Shown here: positions 54,055 through 64,000 of the stretch, one piece after another | Position numbering within the stretch: position 1 is the stretch's first letter | How the letters are laid out: the number at the start of each line of letters is the position of its first letter | Origin: Auanema rhodensis | Lineage: Eukaryota; Nematoda; Chromadorea; Rhabditida; Rhabditidae | Length of the DNA: 64,000 bases | Direction: 5' to 3' | Assembly: GCA_964057225.1 (NCBI GenBank) | Contig: OZ059897.1 | Coordinates: 3,658,001-3,722,000, forward strand | Notes under the pieces: generated by a model | What the model saw: the letters and a program-made list of their open reading frames with translations, nothing else | The model's database searches: none | Told to the model about the DNA's origin: nothing | Program-made: the position numbers and the translations under genes

Positions 54055-55457
54055 ATAGAGCGTTTCTCTTTGTAGTATAGTGCATTCGATGCGGATTTTT
54101 AAGCTGCGTTGATCTGTGTTATCAGATTTGAGTTAGCTTAAAAATGCACCGAGATATCAACTGATATATGTTCACACTTATATCCTCGATTTTCACCCTG
54201 AAGAAATGATTTTTTCGTTGAATAACATTGTCATTTGTCTTCGTCTTGAAAAAGGAATCTAAAAACATCTACTTTTTGTGAAATTATTTAGAAATTTTTC
54301 GGGAAAATTTTTGTCAAAATGTTTTTGGAAGCAATGTTGAGTGTACATGGGAACTCAACATACACTAATGCATTATTTTTCAAACGATCATAACTAATTT
54401 TTGTATAGAGCGTTTCTCTTTGTAGTATAGTGCATTCGATGCGGATTTTTAAGCTGCGTTGATCTGTGTTATCAGATTTGCGCTAGCTTAAAAATGCACC
54501 GAGTAATCAACTGATATAGGTTCACACTTATATCCTCGATTTTCACCCTGAAGAATTAATTTTTTCGTTGAATAACATTGTCCATCGTCTTTGCCTTGAA
54601 AAAAGAAATCCAAAAACTCCTACTTTTTGTGAAATTATTTAGAAATTTTTCGGGAAAATTTTTGTCACAATGTTTTTGGAAGCAATGTTGAGTGTACATG
54701 GGAACTCAGCATACACTAATGCATTATTTTTCAAACGATCATAACTAATTTTTGTATAGAGCGTTTCTCAATGTAGTATAGTGCATTCGATGCGGATTTT
54801 TAAGCTGCGTTGATCTGTGTTATTAGATTTCAGTTAGCTTAAAAATGCACCGAGATATCAACTGATATAGGTTCACACATGTATCCTCGATTTTCACCCT
54901 GAAGAAATGATTTTTTCGTTGAAAAACATTGTCCATCGTATTCGTCTTGAAAAAAGGAATCTAAAAACATCTACTTTTTGTGAAATTATTTAGAAATTTT
55001 TCGGGAAAATTTTTGTCAAAATGTTTTTGGGAGCAATGTTGAGTGTACATGGGAACTCAACATACACTAATGCATTATTTTTCAAACGATCATAACTAAT
55101 TTTTGTATAGAGCGTTTCTCATTGTAGTATAGTGCATTCGATGCGGATTTTTAAGCTGCGTTGATCTGTGTTATCAGATTTGAGTTAACTTAAAAATGCA
55201 CCGAGATATGAACTGATATAGGTTCACACATATATCCTCGATTTTCACCCTTAAGAAATGATTTTTTCGTTGAAAAACATTGTCCATCGTCTTCGTCTTG
55301 AAAAAAGGAATCTAAAAACATCTACTTTTTGTGAAATTATTCAGAAATTTTTCGGGAAAATTTTTGTCAAAATGTTTTTGGAAGCAATGTTGAGTGTACA
55401 TGGGAACTCAACATACACTAATGCATTATTTTTCAAACGATCATAACTAATTTTTGT
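54055..55457 (+). repeat. four-monomer block, dispersed copy 1
   Basis: Order: CTCTTTG with GTCATTTGTC; CTCTTTG with TTGCGCTAGC and GAAATCCAAA; TTATTAGATTTCAG with ACATGTATCC and TTTTGGGAGC; CTCATTG with GAGATATGAAC. The same four types recur in the same order at 59670-61073, 5616 bp (16 monomers) further right between the second monomers. Confidence 0.83.
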
Positions 55458-57563
55458 ATAGAGCGTTTCTCAATGTAGTATAGTGCATTCGATGCGGATT
55501 TTTAAGCTGCGTTGATCTGTGTTATCAGATTTGAGTTAGCTTAAAAATGCACCGAGATATCAACTGATATATGTTCACACTTATATCCTCGATTTTCACC
55601 CTGAAGAATTAATTTTTTCGTTGAATAACATTGTCCATCGTCTTTGCCTTGAAAAAAGAAATCAAAAAACTCCTACTTTTTGTGAAATTATTTAGAAATT
55701 TTTCGGGAAAATTTTTGTCACAATGTTTTTGGAAGCAATGTTGAGTGTACATGGGAACTCAGCATACACTAATGCATTATTTTTCAAACGATCATAACAA
55801 ATCTTTGTATAGAGCGTTTCTTAATGTAGTATAGTGCATTCGATGCGGATTTTTAAGCTGCGTTGATCTGTGTTATCAGATTTGAGTTAGCTTAAAAATG
55901 CACCGAGATATCAACTGATATATGTTCACACTTATATCCTCGATTTTCACCCTGAAGAAATGATTTTTTCGTTGAATGACATTGTCCATCGTCTTCGTCT
56001 TGAAAAAAGGAATCTAAAAACATCTACTTTTTGTGAAATTATTTAGAAATTTTTCGGGAAAATTTTTGTCAAAATGTTTTTGGAAGCAATGTTGAGTGTA
56101 CATGGGAACTCAACATACACTAATGCATTATTTTTCAAACGATCATAACTAATTTTTGTATAGAGCGTTTCTCAATGTAGTATAGTGCATTCGATGCGGA
56201 TTTTTAAGCTGCGTTGATCTGTGTTATCAGATTTGAGTTAGCTTAAAAATGCACCGAGATATCAACTGATATATGTTCACACTTATATCCTCGATTTTCA
56301 CCCTGAAGAATTAATTTTTTCGTTGAATAACATTGTCCATCGTCTTTGCCTTGAAAAAAGAAATCAAAAAACTCCTACTTTTTGTGAAATTATTTAGAAA
56401 TTTTTCGGGAAAATTTTTGTCACAATGTTTTTGGAAGCAATGTTGAGTGTACATGGGAACTCAGCATACACTAATGCATTATTTTTCAAACGATCATAAC
56501 AAATCTTTGTATAGAGCGTTTCTTAATGTAGTATAGTGCATTCGATGCGGATTTTTAAGCTGCGTTGATCTGTGTTATCAGATTTGAGTTAGCTTAAAAA
56601 TGCACCGAGATATCAACTGATATATGTTCACACTTATATCCTCGATTTTCACCCTGAAGAAATGATTTTTTCGTTGAATGACATTGTCCATCGTCTTCGT
56701 CTTGAAAAAAGGAATCTAAAAACATCTACTTTTTGTGAAATTATTTAGAAATTTTTCGGGAAAATTTTTGTCAAAATGTTTTTGGAAGCAATGTTGAGTG
56801 TACATGGGAACTCAACATACACTAATGCATTATTTTTCAAACGATCATAACTAATTTTTGTATAGAGCGTTTCTCAATGTAGTATAGTGCATTCGATGCG
56901 GATTTTTAAGCTGCGTTGATCTGTGTTATCAGATTTGAGTTAGCTTGAAAATGCACCGAGATATCAACTGATATATGTTCACACTTATATCCTCGATTTT
57001 CACCCTGAAGAATTAATTTTTTCGTTGAATAACATTGTCCATCGTCTTTGCCTTGAAAAAAGAAATCTAAAAACTCCTACTTTTTGTGAAATTATTTAGA
57101 AATTTTTCGGGAAAATTTTTGTCACAATGTTTTTGGAAGCAATGTTGAGTGTACATGGGAACTCAGCATACACTAATGCATTATTTTTCAAACGATCATA
57201 ACTAATTTTTGTATAGAGCGTTTCTTAATGTAGTATAGTGCATTCGATGCGGATTTTTAAGCTGCGTTGATCTGTGTTATCAGATTTGAGTTAGCTTAAA
57301 AATGCACCGAGATATCAACTGATATATGTTCACACTTATATCCTCGATTTTCACCCTGAAGAAATGATTTTTTCGTTGAATGACATTGTCCATCGTCTTC
57401 GTCTTGAAAAAAGGAATCTAAAAACATCTACTTTTTGTGAAATTATCTAGAAATTTTTCGGGAAAATTTTTGTCAAAATGTTTTTGGAAGCAATGTTGAG
57501 TGTACATGGGAACTCAACATACACTAATGCATTATTTTTCAAACGATCATAACTAATTTTTGT
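55458..57563 (+). repeat. three copies of a 2-monomer higher-order repeat (702 bp each)
   Basis: Dimers start at 55458, 56160 and 56862. The first member has TTAATT, GTCTTTGCC, GTCACAATG and ACTCAGC; the second has GTTTCTTAATG and TTGAATGACATT. The first two dimers also share GAAATCAAAAAAC and CATAACAAATC, which the third lacks (GAAATCTAAA, CATAACTAATT), so the first two are the younger pair. Confidence 0.88.
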
Positions 57564-58967
57564 ATAGAGCGTTTCTCAATGTAGTATAGTGCATTCGATG
57601 CGGATTTTTAAGCTGCGTTGATCTGTGTTATCAGATTTGAGTTAACTTAAAAATGCACCGAGATATCAACTGATATAGGTTCACACTTATATCCTCGATT
57701 TTCACCCTGAAGAATTAATTTTTTCGTTGAATAACATTGTCCATCGTCTTTGCCTTGAAAAAAGAAATCTAAAAACTCCTACTTTTTGTAAAATTATTTA
57801 GAAATTTTTCGGGAAAATTTTTGTCACAATGTTTTTGGAAGCAATGTTGAGTGTACATGGGAACTCAACATACACTAATGCATTATTTTTCAAACGATCA
57901 TAACTAATTTTTGTATAGAGCGTTTCTTAATGTAGTATAGTGCATTCGATGCGGATTTTTAAGCTGCGTTGATCTGTGTTATCAGATTTGAGTTAACTTA
58001 AAAATGCACCGAGATATCAACTGATATATGTTCACACTTATATCCTCGATTTTCACCCTGAAGAAATGATTTTTTCGTTGAAAAACATTGTCCATCGTAT
58101 TCGTTTTGAAAAAAGAAATCTAAAAACATCTACTTTTTGTGAAATTATTTAGAAATTTTTCGGGAAAATTTTTGTCAAAATGTTTTTGGAAGCAATGTTG
58201 AGTGTACATGGGAACTCAACATACACTAATGCATTATTTTTCAAACGATCATAACTAATTTTTGTATAGAGCGTTTCTCATTGTAGTATAGTGCATTCGA
58301 TGCGGATTTTCAAGCTGCGTTGATCTGTGTTATCAGATTTGAGTTAACTTAAAAATGCACCGAGATATCAACTGATATAGGTTCACACTTGTATCCTCGA
58401 TTTTCACCCTGAAGAAATGATTTTTTCGTTGAAAAACATTGTCCATCGTATTCGTCTTGAAAAAAGGAATCTAAAAACATCTACTTTTTGTGAAATTATT
58501 TAGAAATTTTTCGGGAAAATTTTTGTCAAAATGTTTTTGGAAGCAATGTTGAGTGTACATGGGAACTCAACATACACTAATGCATTATTTTTCAAACGAT
58601 CATAACTAATTTTTGTATAGAGCGTTTCTCATTGTAGTATAGTGCATTCGATGCGGATTTTTAAGCTGCGTTGATCTGTGTTATCAGATTTGAGTTAGCT
58701 TAAAAATGCACCGAGATATCAACTGATACATGTTCACACTTATATCCTCGATTTTCACCCTGAAGAAATGATTTTTTCGTTGAATAACATTGTCCATCGT
58801 CTTTGCCTTGAAAAAAGAAATCTAAAAACTCCTACTTTTTGTGAAATTATTTAGAAATTTTTCGGGAAAATTTTTGTCACAATGTTTTTGGAAGCAATGT
58901 TGAGTGTACATGGGAACTCAACATACACTAATGCATTATTTTTCAAACGATCATAACTAATCTTTGT

Positions 58968-61900
58968 ATAGAGCGTTTCTCAATGTAGTATAGTGCATTC
59001 GATGCGGATTTTTAAGCTGCGTTGATCTGTGTTATCAGATTTGCGCTAGCTTAAAAATGCACCGAGATATCAACTCATATATGTTCACACTTATATCCTC
59101 GATTTTCACCCTGAAGAAATGATTTTTTCGTTGAATAACATTGTCATTTGTCTTCGTCTTGAAAAAAGGAATCTAAAAACATCTACTTTTTGTGAAATTA
59201 TTCAGAAATTTTTCGGGAAAATTTTTGTCAAAATGTTTTTGGAAGCAATGTTGAGTGTACATGGGAACTCAACATACACTAATGCATTATTTTTCAAACG
59301 ATCATAACTAATTTTTGTATAGAGCGTTTCTCATTGTAGTATAGTGCATTCGATGCGGATTTTTAAGCTGCGTTGATCTGTGTTATCAGATTTGCGCAAG
59401 CTTAAAAATGCACCGAGATATCAACTGATATATGTTCACACTTATATCCTCGATTTTCACCCTGAAGAATTAATTTTTTCGTTGAATAACATTGTCATTT
59501 GTCTTCGTCTTGAAAAAAGGAATCTAAAAACATCTACTTTTTGTGAAATTATTTAGAAATTTTTCGGGAAAATTTTTGTCAAAATGTTTTTGGAAGCAAT
59601 GTTGAGTGTACATGGGAACTCAACATACACTAATGCATTATTTTTCAAACGATCATAACTAATTTTTGTATAGAGCGTTTCTCTTTGTAGTATAGTGCAT
59701 TCGATGCGGATTTTTAAGCTGCGTTGATCTGTGTTATCAGATTTGAGTTAGCTTAAAAACGCACCGAGATATCAACTGATATATGTTCACACTTATATCC
59801 TCGATTTTCACCCTGAAGAAATGATTTTTTCGTTGAATAACATTGTCATTTGTCTTCGTCTTGAAAAAAGGAATCTAAAAACATCTACTTTTTGTGAAAT
59901 TATTTAGAAATTTTTCGGGAAAATTTTTGTCAAAATGTTTTTGGAAGCAATGTTGAGTGTACATGGGAACTCAACATACACTAATGCATTATTTTTCAAA
60001 CGATCATAACTAATTTTTGTATAGAACGTTTCTCTTTGTAGTATAGTGCATTCGATGCGGATTTTTAAGCTGCGTTGATCTGTGTTATCAGATTTGCGCT
60101 AGCTTAAAAATGCACCGAGTAATCAACTGATATAGGTTCACACTTATATCCTCGATTTTCACCCTGAAGAATTAATTTTTTCGTTGAATAACATTGTCCA
60201 TCGTCTTTGCCTTGAAAAAAGAAATCCAAAAACTCCTACTTTTTGTGAAATTATTTAGAAATTTTTCGGGAAAATTTTTGTCACAATGTTTTTGGAAGCA
60301 ATGTTGAGTGTACATGGGAACTCAGCATACACTAATGCATTATTTTTCAAACGATCATAACTAATTTTTGTATAGAGCGTTTCTCAATGTAGTATAGTGC
60401 ATTCGATGCGGATTTTTAAGCTGCGTTGATCTGTGTTATTAGATTTCAGTTAGCTTAAAAATGCACCGAGATATCAACTGATATAGGTTCACACATGTAT
60501 CCTCGATTTTCACCCTGAAGAAATGATTTTTTCGTTGAAAAACATTGTCCATCGTATTCGTCTTGAAAAAAGGAATCTAAAAACATCTACTTTTTGTGAA
60601 ATTATTTAGAAATTTTTCGGGAAAATTTTTGTCAAAATGTTTTTGGGAGCAATGTTGAGTGTACATGGGAACTCAACATACACTAATGCATTATTTTTCA
60701 AACGATCATAACTAATTTTTGTATAGAGCGTTTCTCATTGTAGTATAGTGCATTCGATGCGGATTTTTAAGCTGCGTTGATCTGTGTTATCAGATTTGAG
60801 TTAACTTAAAAATGCACCGAGATATGAACTGATATAGGTTCACACATATATCCTCGATTTTCACCCTGAAGAAATGATTTTTTCGTTGAAAAACATTGTC
60901 CATCGTCTTCGTCTTGAAAAAAGGAATCTAAAAACATCTACTTTTTGTGAAATTATTTAGAAATTTTTCAGGAAAATTTTTGTCAAAATGTTTTTGGAAG
61001 CAATGTTGAGTGTACATGGGAACTCAGCATACACTAATGCATTATTTTTCAAACGATCATAACTAATTTTTGTATGGAGCGTTTCTCAATGTAGTATAGT
61101 GCATTCGATGCGGATTTTTAAGCTGCGTTGATCTGTGTTATCAGATTTGCGCTAGCTTAAAAATGCACCGAGTAATCAACTGATATAGGTTCACACTTAT
61201 ATCCTCGATTTTCACCCTGAAGAATTAATTTTTTCGTTGAATAACATTGTCCATCGTCTTTGCCTTGAAAAAAGAAATCTAAAAACTCCTACTTTTTGTA
61301 AAATTATTTAGAAATTTTTCGGGAAAATTTTTGTCACAATGTTTTTGGAAGCAATGTTGAGTGTACATGGGAACTCAACATACACTAATGCATTATTTTT
61401 CAAACGATCATAACTAATTTTTGTATAGAGCGTTTCTTAATGTAGTATAGTGCATTCGATGCGGATTTTTAAGCTGCGTTGATCTGTGTTATCAGATTTG
61501 AGTTAACTTAAAAATGCACCGAGATATCAACTGATATATGTTCACACTTATATCCTCGATTTTCACCCTGAAGAAATGATTTTTTCGTTGAAAAACATTG
61601 TCCATCGTATTCGTTTTGAAAAAAGAAATCTAAAAACATCTACTTTTTGTGAAATTATTTAGAAATTTTTCGGGAAAATTTTTGTCAAAATGTTTTTGGA
61701 AGCAATGTTGAGTGTACATGGGAACTCAACATACACTAATGCATTATTTTTCAAACGATCATAACTAATTTTTGTATAGAGCGTTTCTTAATGTAGTATA
61801 GTGCATTCGATGCGGATTTTTAAGCTGCGTTGATCTGTGTTATCAGATTTGAGTTAACTTAAAAATGCACCGAGATATCAACTGATATATGTTCACACTT

Positions 61901-62477
61901 ATATCCTCGATTTTCACCCTGAAGAAATGATTTTTTCGTTGAAAAACATTGTCCATCGTATTCGTTTTGAAAAAAGAAATCTAAAAACATCTACTTTTTG
62001 TGAAATTATTTAGAAATTTTTCGGGAAAATTTTTGTCAAAATGTTTTTGGAAGCAATGTTGAGTGTACATGGGAACTCAACATACACTAATGCATTATTT
62101 TTCAAACGATCATAACTAATTTTTGTATAGAGCGTTTCTCATTGTAGTATAGTGCATTCGATGCGGATTTTCAAGCTGCGTTGATCTGTGTTATCAGATT
62201 TGAGTTAACTTAAAAATGCACCGAGATATCAACTGATATAGGTTCACACTTGTATCCTCGATTTTCACCCTGAAGAAATGATTTTTTCGTTGAAAAACAT
62301 TGTCCATCGTATTCGTCTTGAAAAAAGGAATCTAAAAACATCTACTTTTTGTGAAATTATTTAGAAATTTTTCGGGAAAATTTTTGTCAAAATGTTTTTG
62401 GAAGCAATGTTGAGTGTACATGGGAACTCAACATACACTAATGCATTATTTTTCAAACGATCATAACTAATCTTTGT
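58968..62477 (+). repeat. 10-monomer higher-order repeat, copy 1 (3510 bp)
   Basis: Begins just after an AATCTTTGTA junction. Order markers: GATATCAACTCATAT with GTCATTTGTC; TTGCGCAAGC; AAAACGCACC; ATAGAACG; TTATTAGATTTCAG; GAGATATGAAC; ATGGAGCG with GTAAAATT; two identical GTTTTGAAAAAAG monomers; CTCATTG with TTTTCAAGC. The largest clean unit in the window. Confidence 0.9.
61425..62126 (+). repeat. single-monomer tandem duplication
   Basis: Monomers at 61425 and 61776 look identical by eye across all 351 positions (GTTTCTTAATG, TTAACTTA, GTATTCGTTTTG, AAAGAAATC). The equivalent place at 57915 has only one such monomer. This explains why flanking markers are 3510 bp apart on one side and 3861 bp apart on the other. 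Confidence 0.85.
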
Positions 62478-64000
62478 ATAGAGCGTTTCTCAATGTAGTA
62501 TAGTGCATTCGATGCGGATTTTTAAGCTGCGTTGATCTGTGTTATCAGATTTGCGCTAGCTTAAAAATGCACCGAGATATCAACTCATATATGTTCACAC
62601 TTATATCCTCGATTTTCACCCTGAAGAAATGATTTTTTCGTTGAATAACATTGTCATTTGTCTTCGTCTTGAAAAAAGGAATCTAAAAACATCTACTTTT
62701 TGTGAAATTATTCAGAAATTTTTCGGGAAAATTTTTGTCAAAATGTTTTTGGAAGCAATGTTGAGTGTACATGGGAACTCAACATACACTAATGCATTAT
62801 TTTTCAAACGATCATAACTAATTTTTGTATAGAGCGTTTCTCATTGTAGTATAGTGCATTCGATGCGGATTTTTAAGCTGCGTTGATCTGTGTTATCAGA
62901 TTTGCGCAAGCTTAAAAATGCACCGAGATATCAACTGATATATGTTCACACTTATATCCTCGATTTTCACCCTGAAGAATTAATTTTTTCGTTGAATAAC
63001 ATTGTCATTTGTCTTCGTCTTGAAAAAAGGAATCTAAAAACATCTACTTTTTGTGAAATTATTTAGAAATTTTTCGGGAAAATTTTTGTCAAAATGTTTT
63101 TGGAAGCAATGTTGAGTGTACATGGGAACTCAACATACACTAATGCATTATTTTTCAAACGATCATAACTAATTTTTCTATAGAGCGTTTCTCTTTGTAG
63201 TATAGTGCATTCGATGCGGATTTTTAAGCTGCGTTGATCTGTGTTATCAGATTTGAGTTAGCTTAAAAACGCACCGAGATATCAACTGATATATGTTCAC
63301 ACTTATATCCTCGATTTTCACCCTGAAGAAATGATTTTTTCGTTGAATAACATTGTCATTTGTCTTCGTCTTGAAAAAAGGAATCTAAAAACATCTACTT
63401 TTTGTGAAATTATTTAGAAATTTTTCGGGAAAATTTTTGTCAAAATGTTTTTGGAAGCAATGTTGAGTGTACATGGGAACTCAACATACACTAATGCATT
63501 ATTTTTCAAACGATCATAACTAATTTTTGTATAGAACGTTTCTCTTTGTAGTATAGTGCATTCGATGCGGATTTTTAAGCTGCGTTGATCTGTGTTATCA
63601 GATTTGCGCTAGCTTAAAAATGCACCGAGTAATCAACTGATATAGGTTCACACTTATATCCTCGATTTTCACCCTGAAGAATTAATTTTTTCGTTGAATA
63701 ACATTGTCCATCGTCTTTGCCTTGAAAAAAGAAATCCAAAAACTCCTACTTTTTGTGAAATTATTTAGAAATTTTTCGGGAAAATTTTTGTCACAATGTT
63801 TTTGGAAGCAATGTTGAGTGTACATGGGAACTCAGCATACACTAATGCATTATTTTTCAAACGATCATAACTAATTTTTGTATAGAGCGTTTCTCAATGT
63901 AGTATAGTGCATTCGATGCGGATTTTTAAGCTGCGTTGATCTGTGTTATTAGATTTCAGTTAGCTTAAAAATGCACCGAGATATCAACTGATATAGGTTC
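62478..64000 (+). repeat. 10-monomer higher-order repeat, copy 2 (partial, cut by window end)
   Basis: Monomers at 62478, 62829, 63180, 63531 and the partial at 63882 match those at 58968, 59319, 59670, 60021 and 60372 in order. I noticed one substitution between copies, ATTTTTCTATAG near 63177 versus ATTTTTGTATAG near 59667. The unit continues beyond the window. Confidence 0.9.

Larger units (their letters stand above)
1..64000 (+). repeat. 351-bp tandem satellite array filling the whole window
   Basis: A 351-bp unit beginning ATAGAGCGTTTCTCAATG recurs without interruption at 1, 352, 703 and so on to 63882, always in the same orientation. Phase tracking gives 182 complete monomers plus a 119-bp partial copy. 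Neighbouring copies differ at a handful to a few tens of positions, mostly substitutions. No non-satellite sequence, inverted block or transposon footprint was seen. Such long homogeneous head-to-tail arrays with nested higher-order periodicity are typical of centromeric or pericentromeric satellites in eukaryotes; the chromosomal position itself is inference. The array is open at both window edges, so its ends are not seen. Confidence 0.99.
45982..64000 (+). repeat. array zone 4: 51 complete monomers and one partial
   Basis: Markers restricted to or concentrated here are GTAATATAG with GAGTTTACTTA, GTTTCTTAATG, GTTTCTCTTTG, TTGAATGACATT, GTCATTTGTC, TTGCGCAAGC and TTATTAGATTTCAG. One monomer (54055) is 350 bp through loss of an A in CTTGAAAAAGG. 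Monomers at 48088-54054 reuse pairs of types at lags of 1053, 3510 and 3861 bp: 48088-48789 recurs at 51598-52299, and 49492-50193 recurs at 53353-54054. No gene lies in this zone. Confidence 0.82.

Noticed and set aside
152-62817. Recurring open frames of 61-62 codons on the + strand, for example 152-340, 13490-13678 and 62629-62817
   Set aside because: They are the same stretch of the monomer read in one frame. They are open only where offset 236 is C (CAG) rather than T (TAG), and the state flips between neighbours. Some would start at TTG (10682). No ribosome binding site, domain or codon signal is seen, so they are shadows of satellite sequence.
1-64000. CRISPR-like repeat-spacer array
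   Set aside because: There is no alternation of short repeats with unique spacers. The repeat is continuous with a 351-bp unit.
1-64000. Assignment to a named satellite family such as the 359-bp Drosophila 1.688 satellite or the 360-bp Tribolium satellite
   Set aside because: Only the length is similar. I do not recognise the sequence as either, and a database search would be needed. A full-length match to a named family would settle it.
1-64000. Assembly artefact explaining the exact duplicated blocks
   Set aside because: Not excluded, but most block pairs carry a few private differences and different junctions, and several different unit sizes occur, which is more like biological unequal exchange than a repeated contig. 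Read-depth data would decide.

Overview
The whole 64,000-base window is one tandem satellite DNA array. A 351-bp monomer (about 32% GC by hand count of the first copy) repeats head-to-tail on the + strand from the first base to the last. Monomer starts were followed by phase and by reading landmark sequences: 182 complete monomers fill 1-63881 and a 119-bp partial copy closes the window at 63882-64000. Length arithmetic fits 167 monomers of 351 bp, eight of 350 bp and seven of 352 bp; every length change I located is a single-base change in a T or A homopolymer. The array enters and leaves the window in mid-array, so its true size is larger. I see no protein-coding gene, RNA gene, transposon, inversion, CRISPR array or unrelated spacer. 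Short open frames of 61-75 codons recur in some monomers, but they are by-products of the repeat.

This is the texture of a eukaryotic centromeric or pericentromeric satellite. The species cannot be named from the sequence. CpG is not depleted in the monomer (11 seen, about 9 expected in the first copy), which argues weakly against a heavily CpG-methylated germline such as that of vertebrates, and is compatible with many insects and other invertebrates. I did not recognise the monomer as a named satellite family.

Above the monomer level, the array is a patchwork of local higher-order repeats (HORs), each made of a different number of monomers. They are: 8-mers at 2458-8073; 6-mer periodicity at 6319-10179 and 11584-18954; 4-mers at 19657-22462; a five-monomer block copied at a six-monomer lag at 21411-25267; 3-mers at 25268-27373; 5-mers at 35449-38960; 3-mers at 38961-41066; 2-mers at 44578-45981; a 3-mer period at 46333-48087; 2-mers at 55458-57563; and a 10-mer from 58968 to the window end. 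Diagnostic variants are zoned: some occur only in the left third, others only right of about 33 kb. Chimeric monomers mark recombination junctions between variant types.

Within the monomer, positions about 239-340 are nearly invariant, while positions about 50-200 carry most of the variation. The conserved part contains a perfect 9-bp inverted repeat with a 10-base loop. Two smaller dyads, A-tracts and a partial match to the CENP-B box are also visible. There are no genes to work together here; the candidate function is structural (centromere or heterochromatin), and that is inference.
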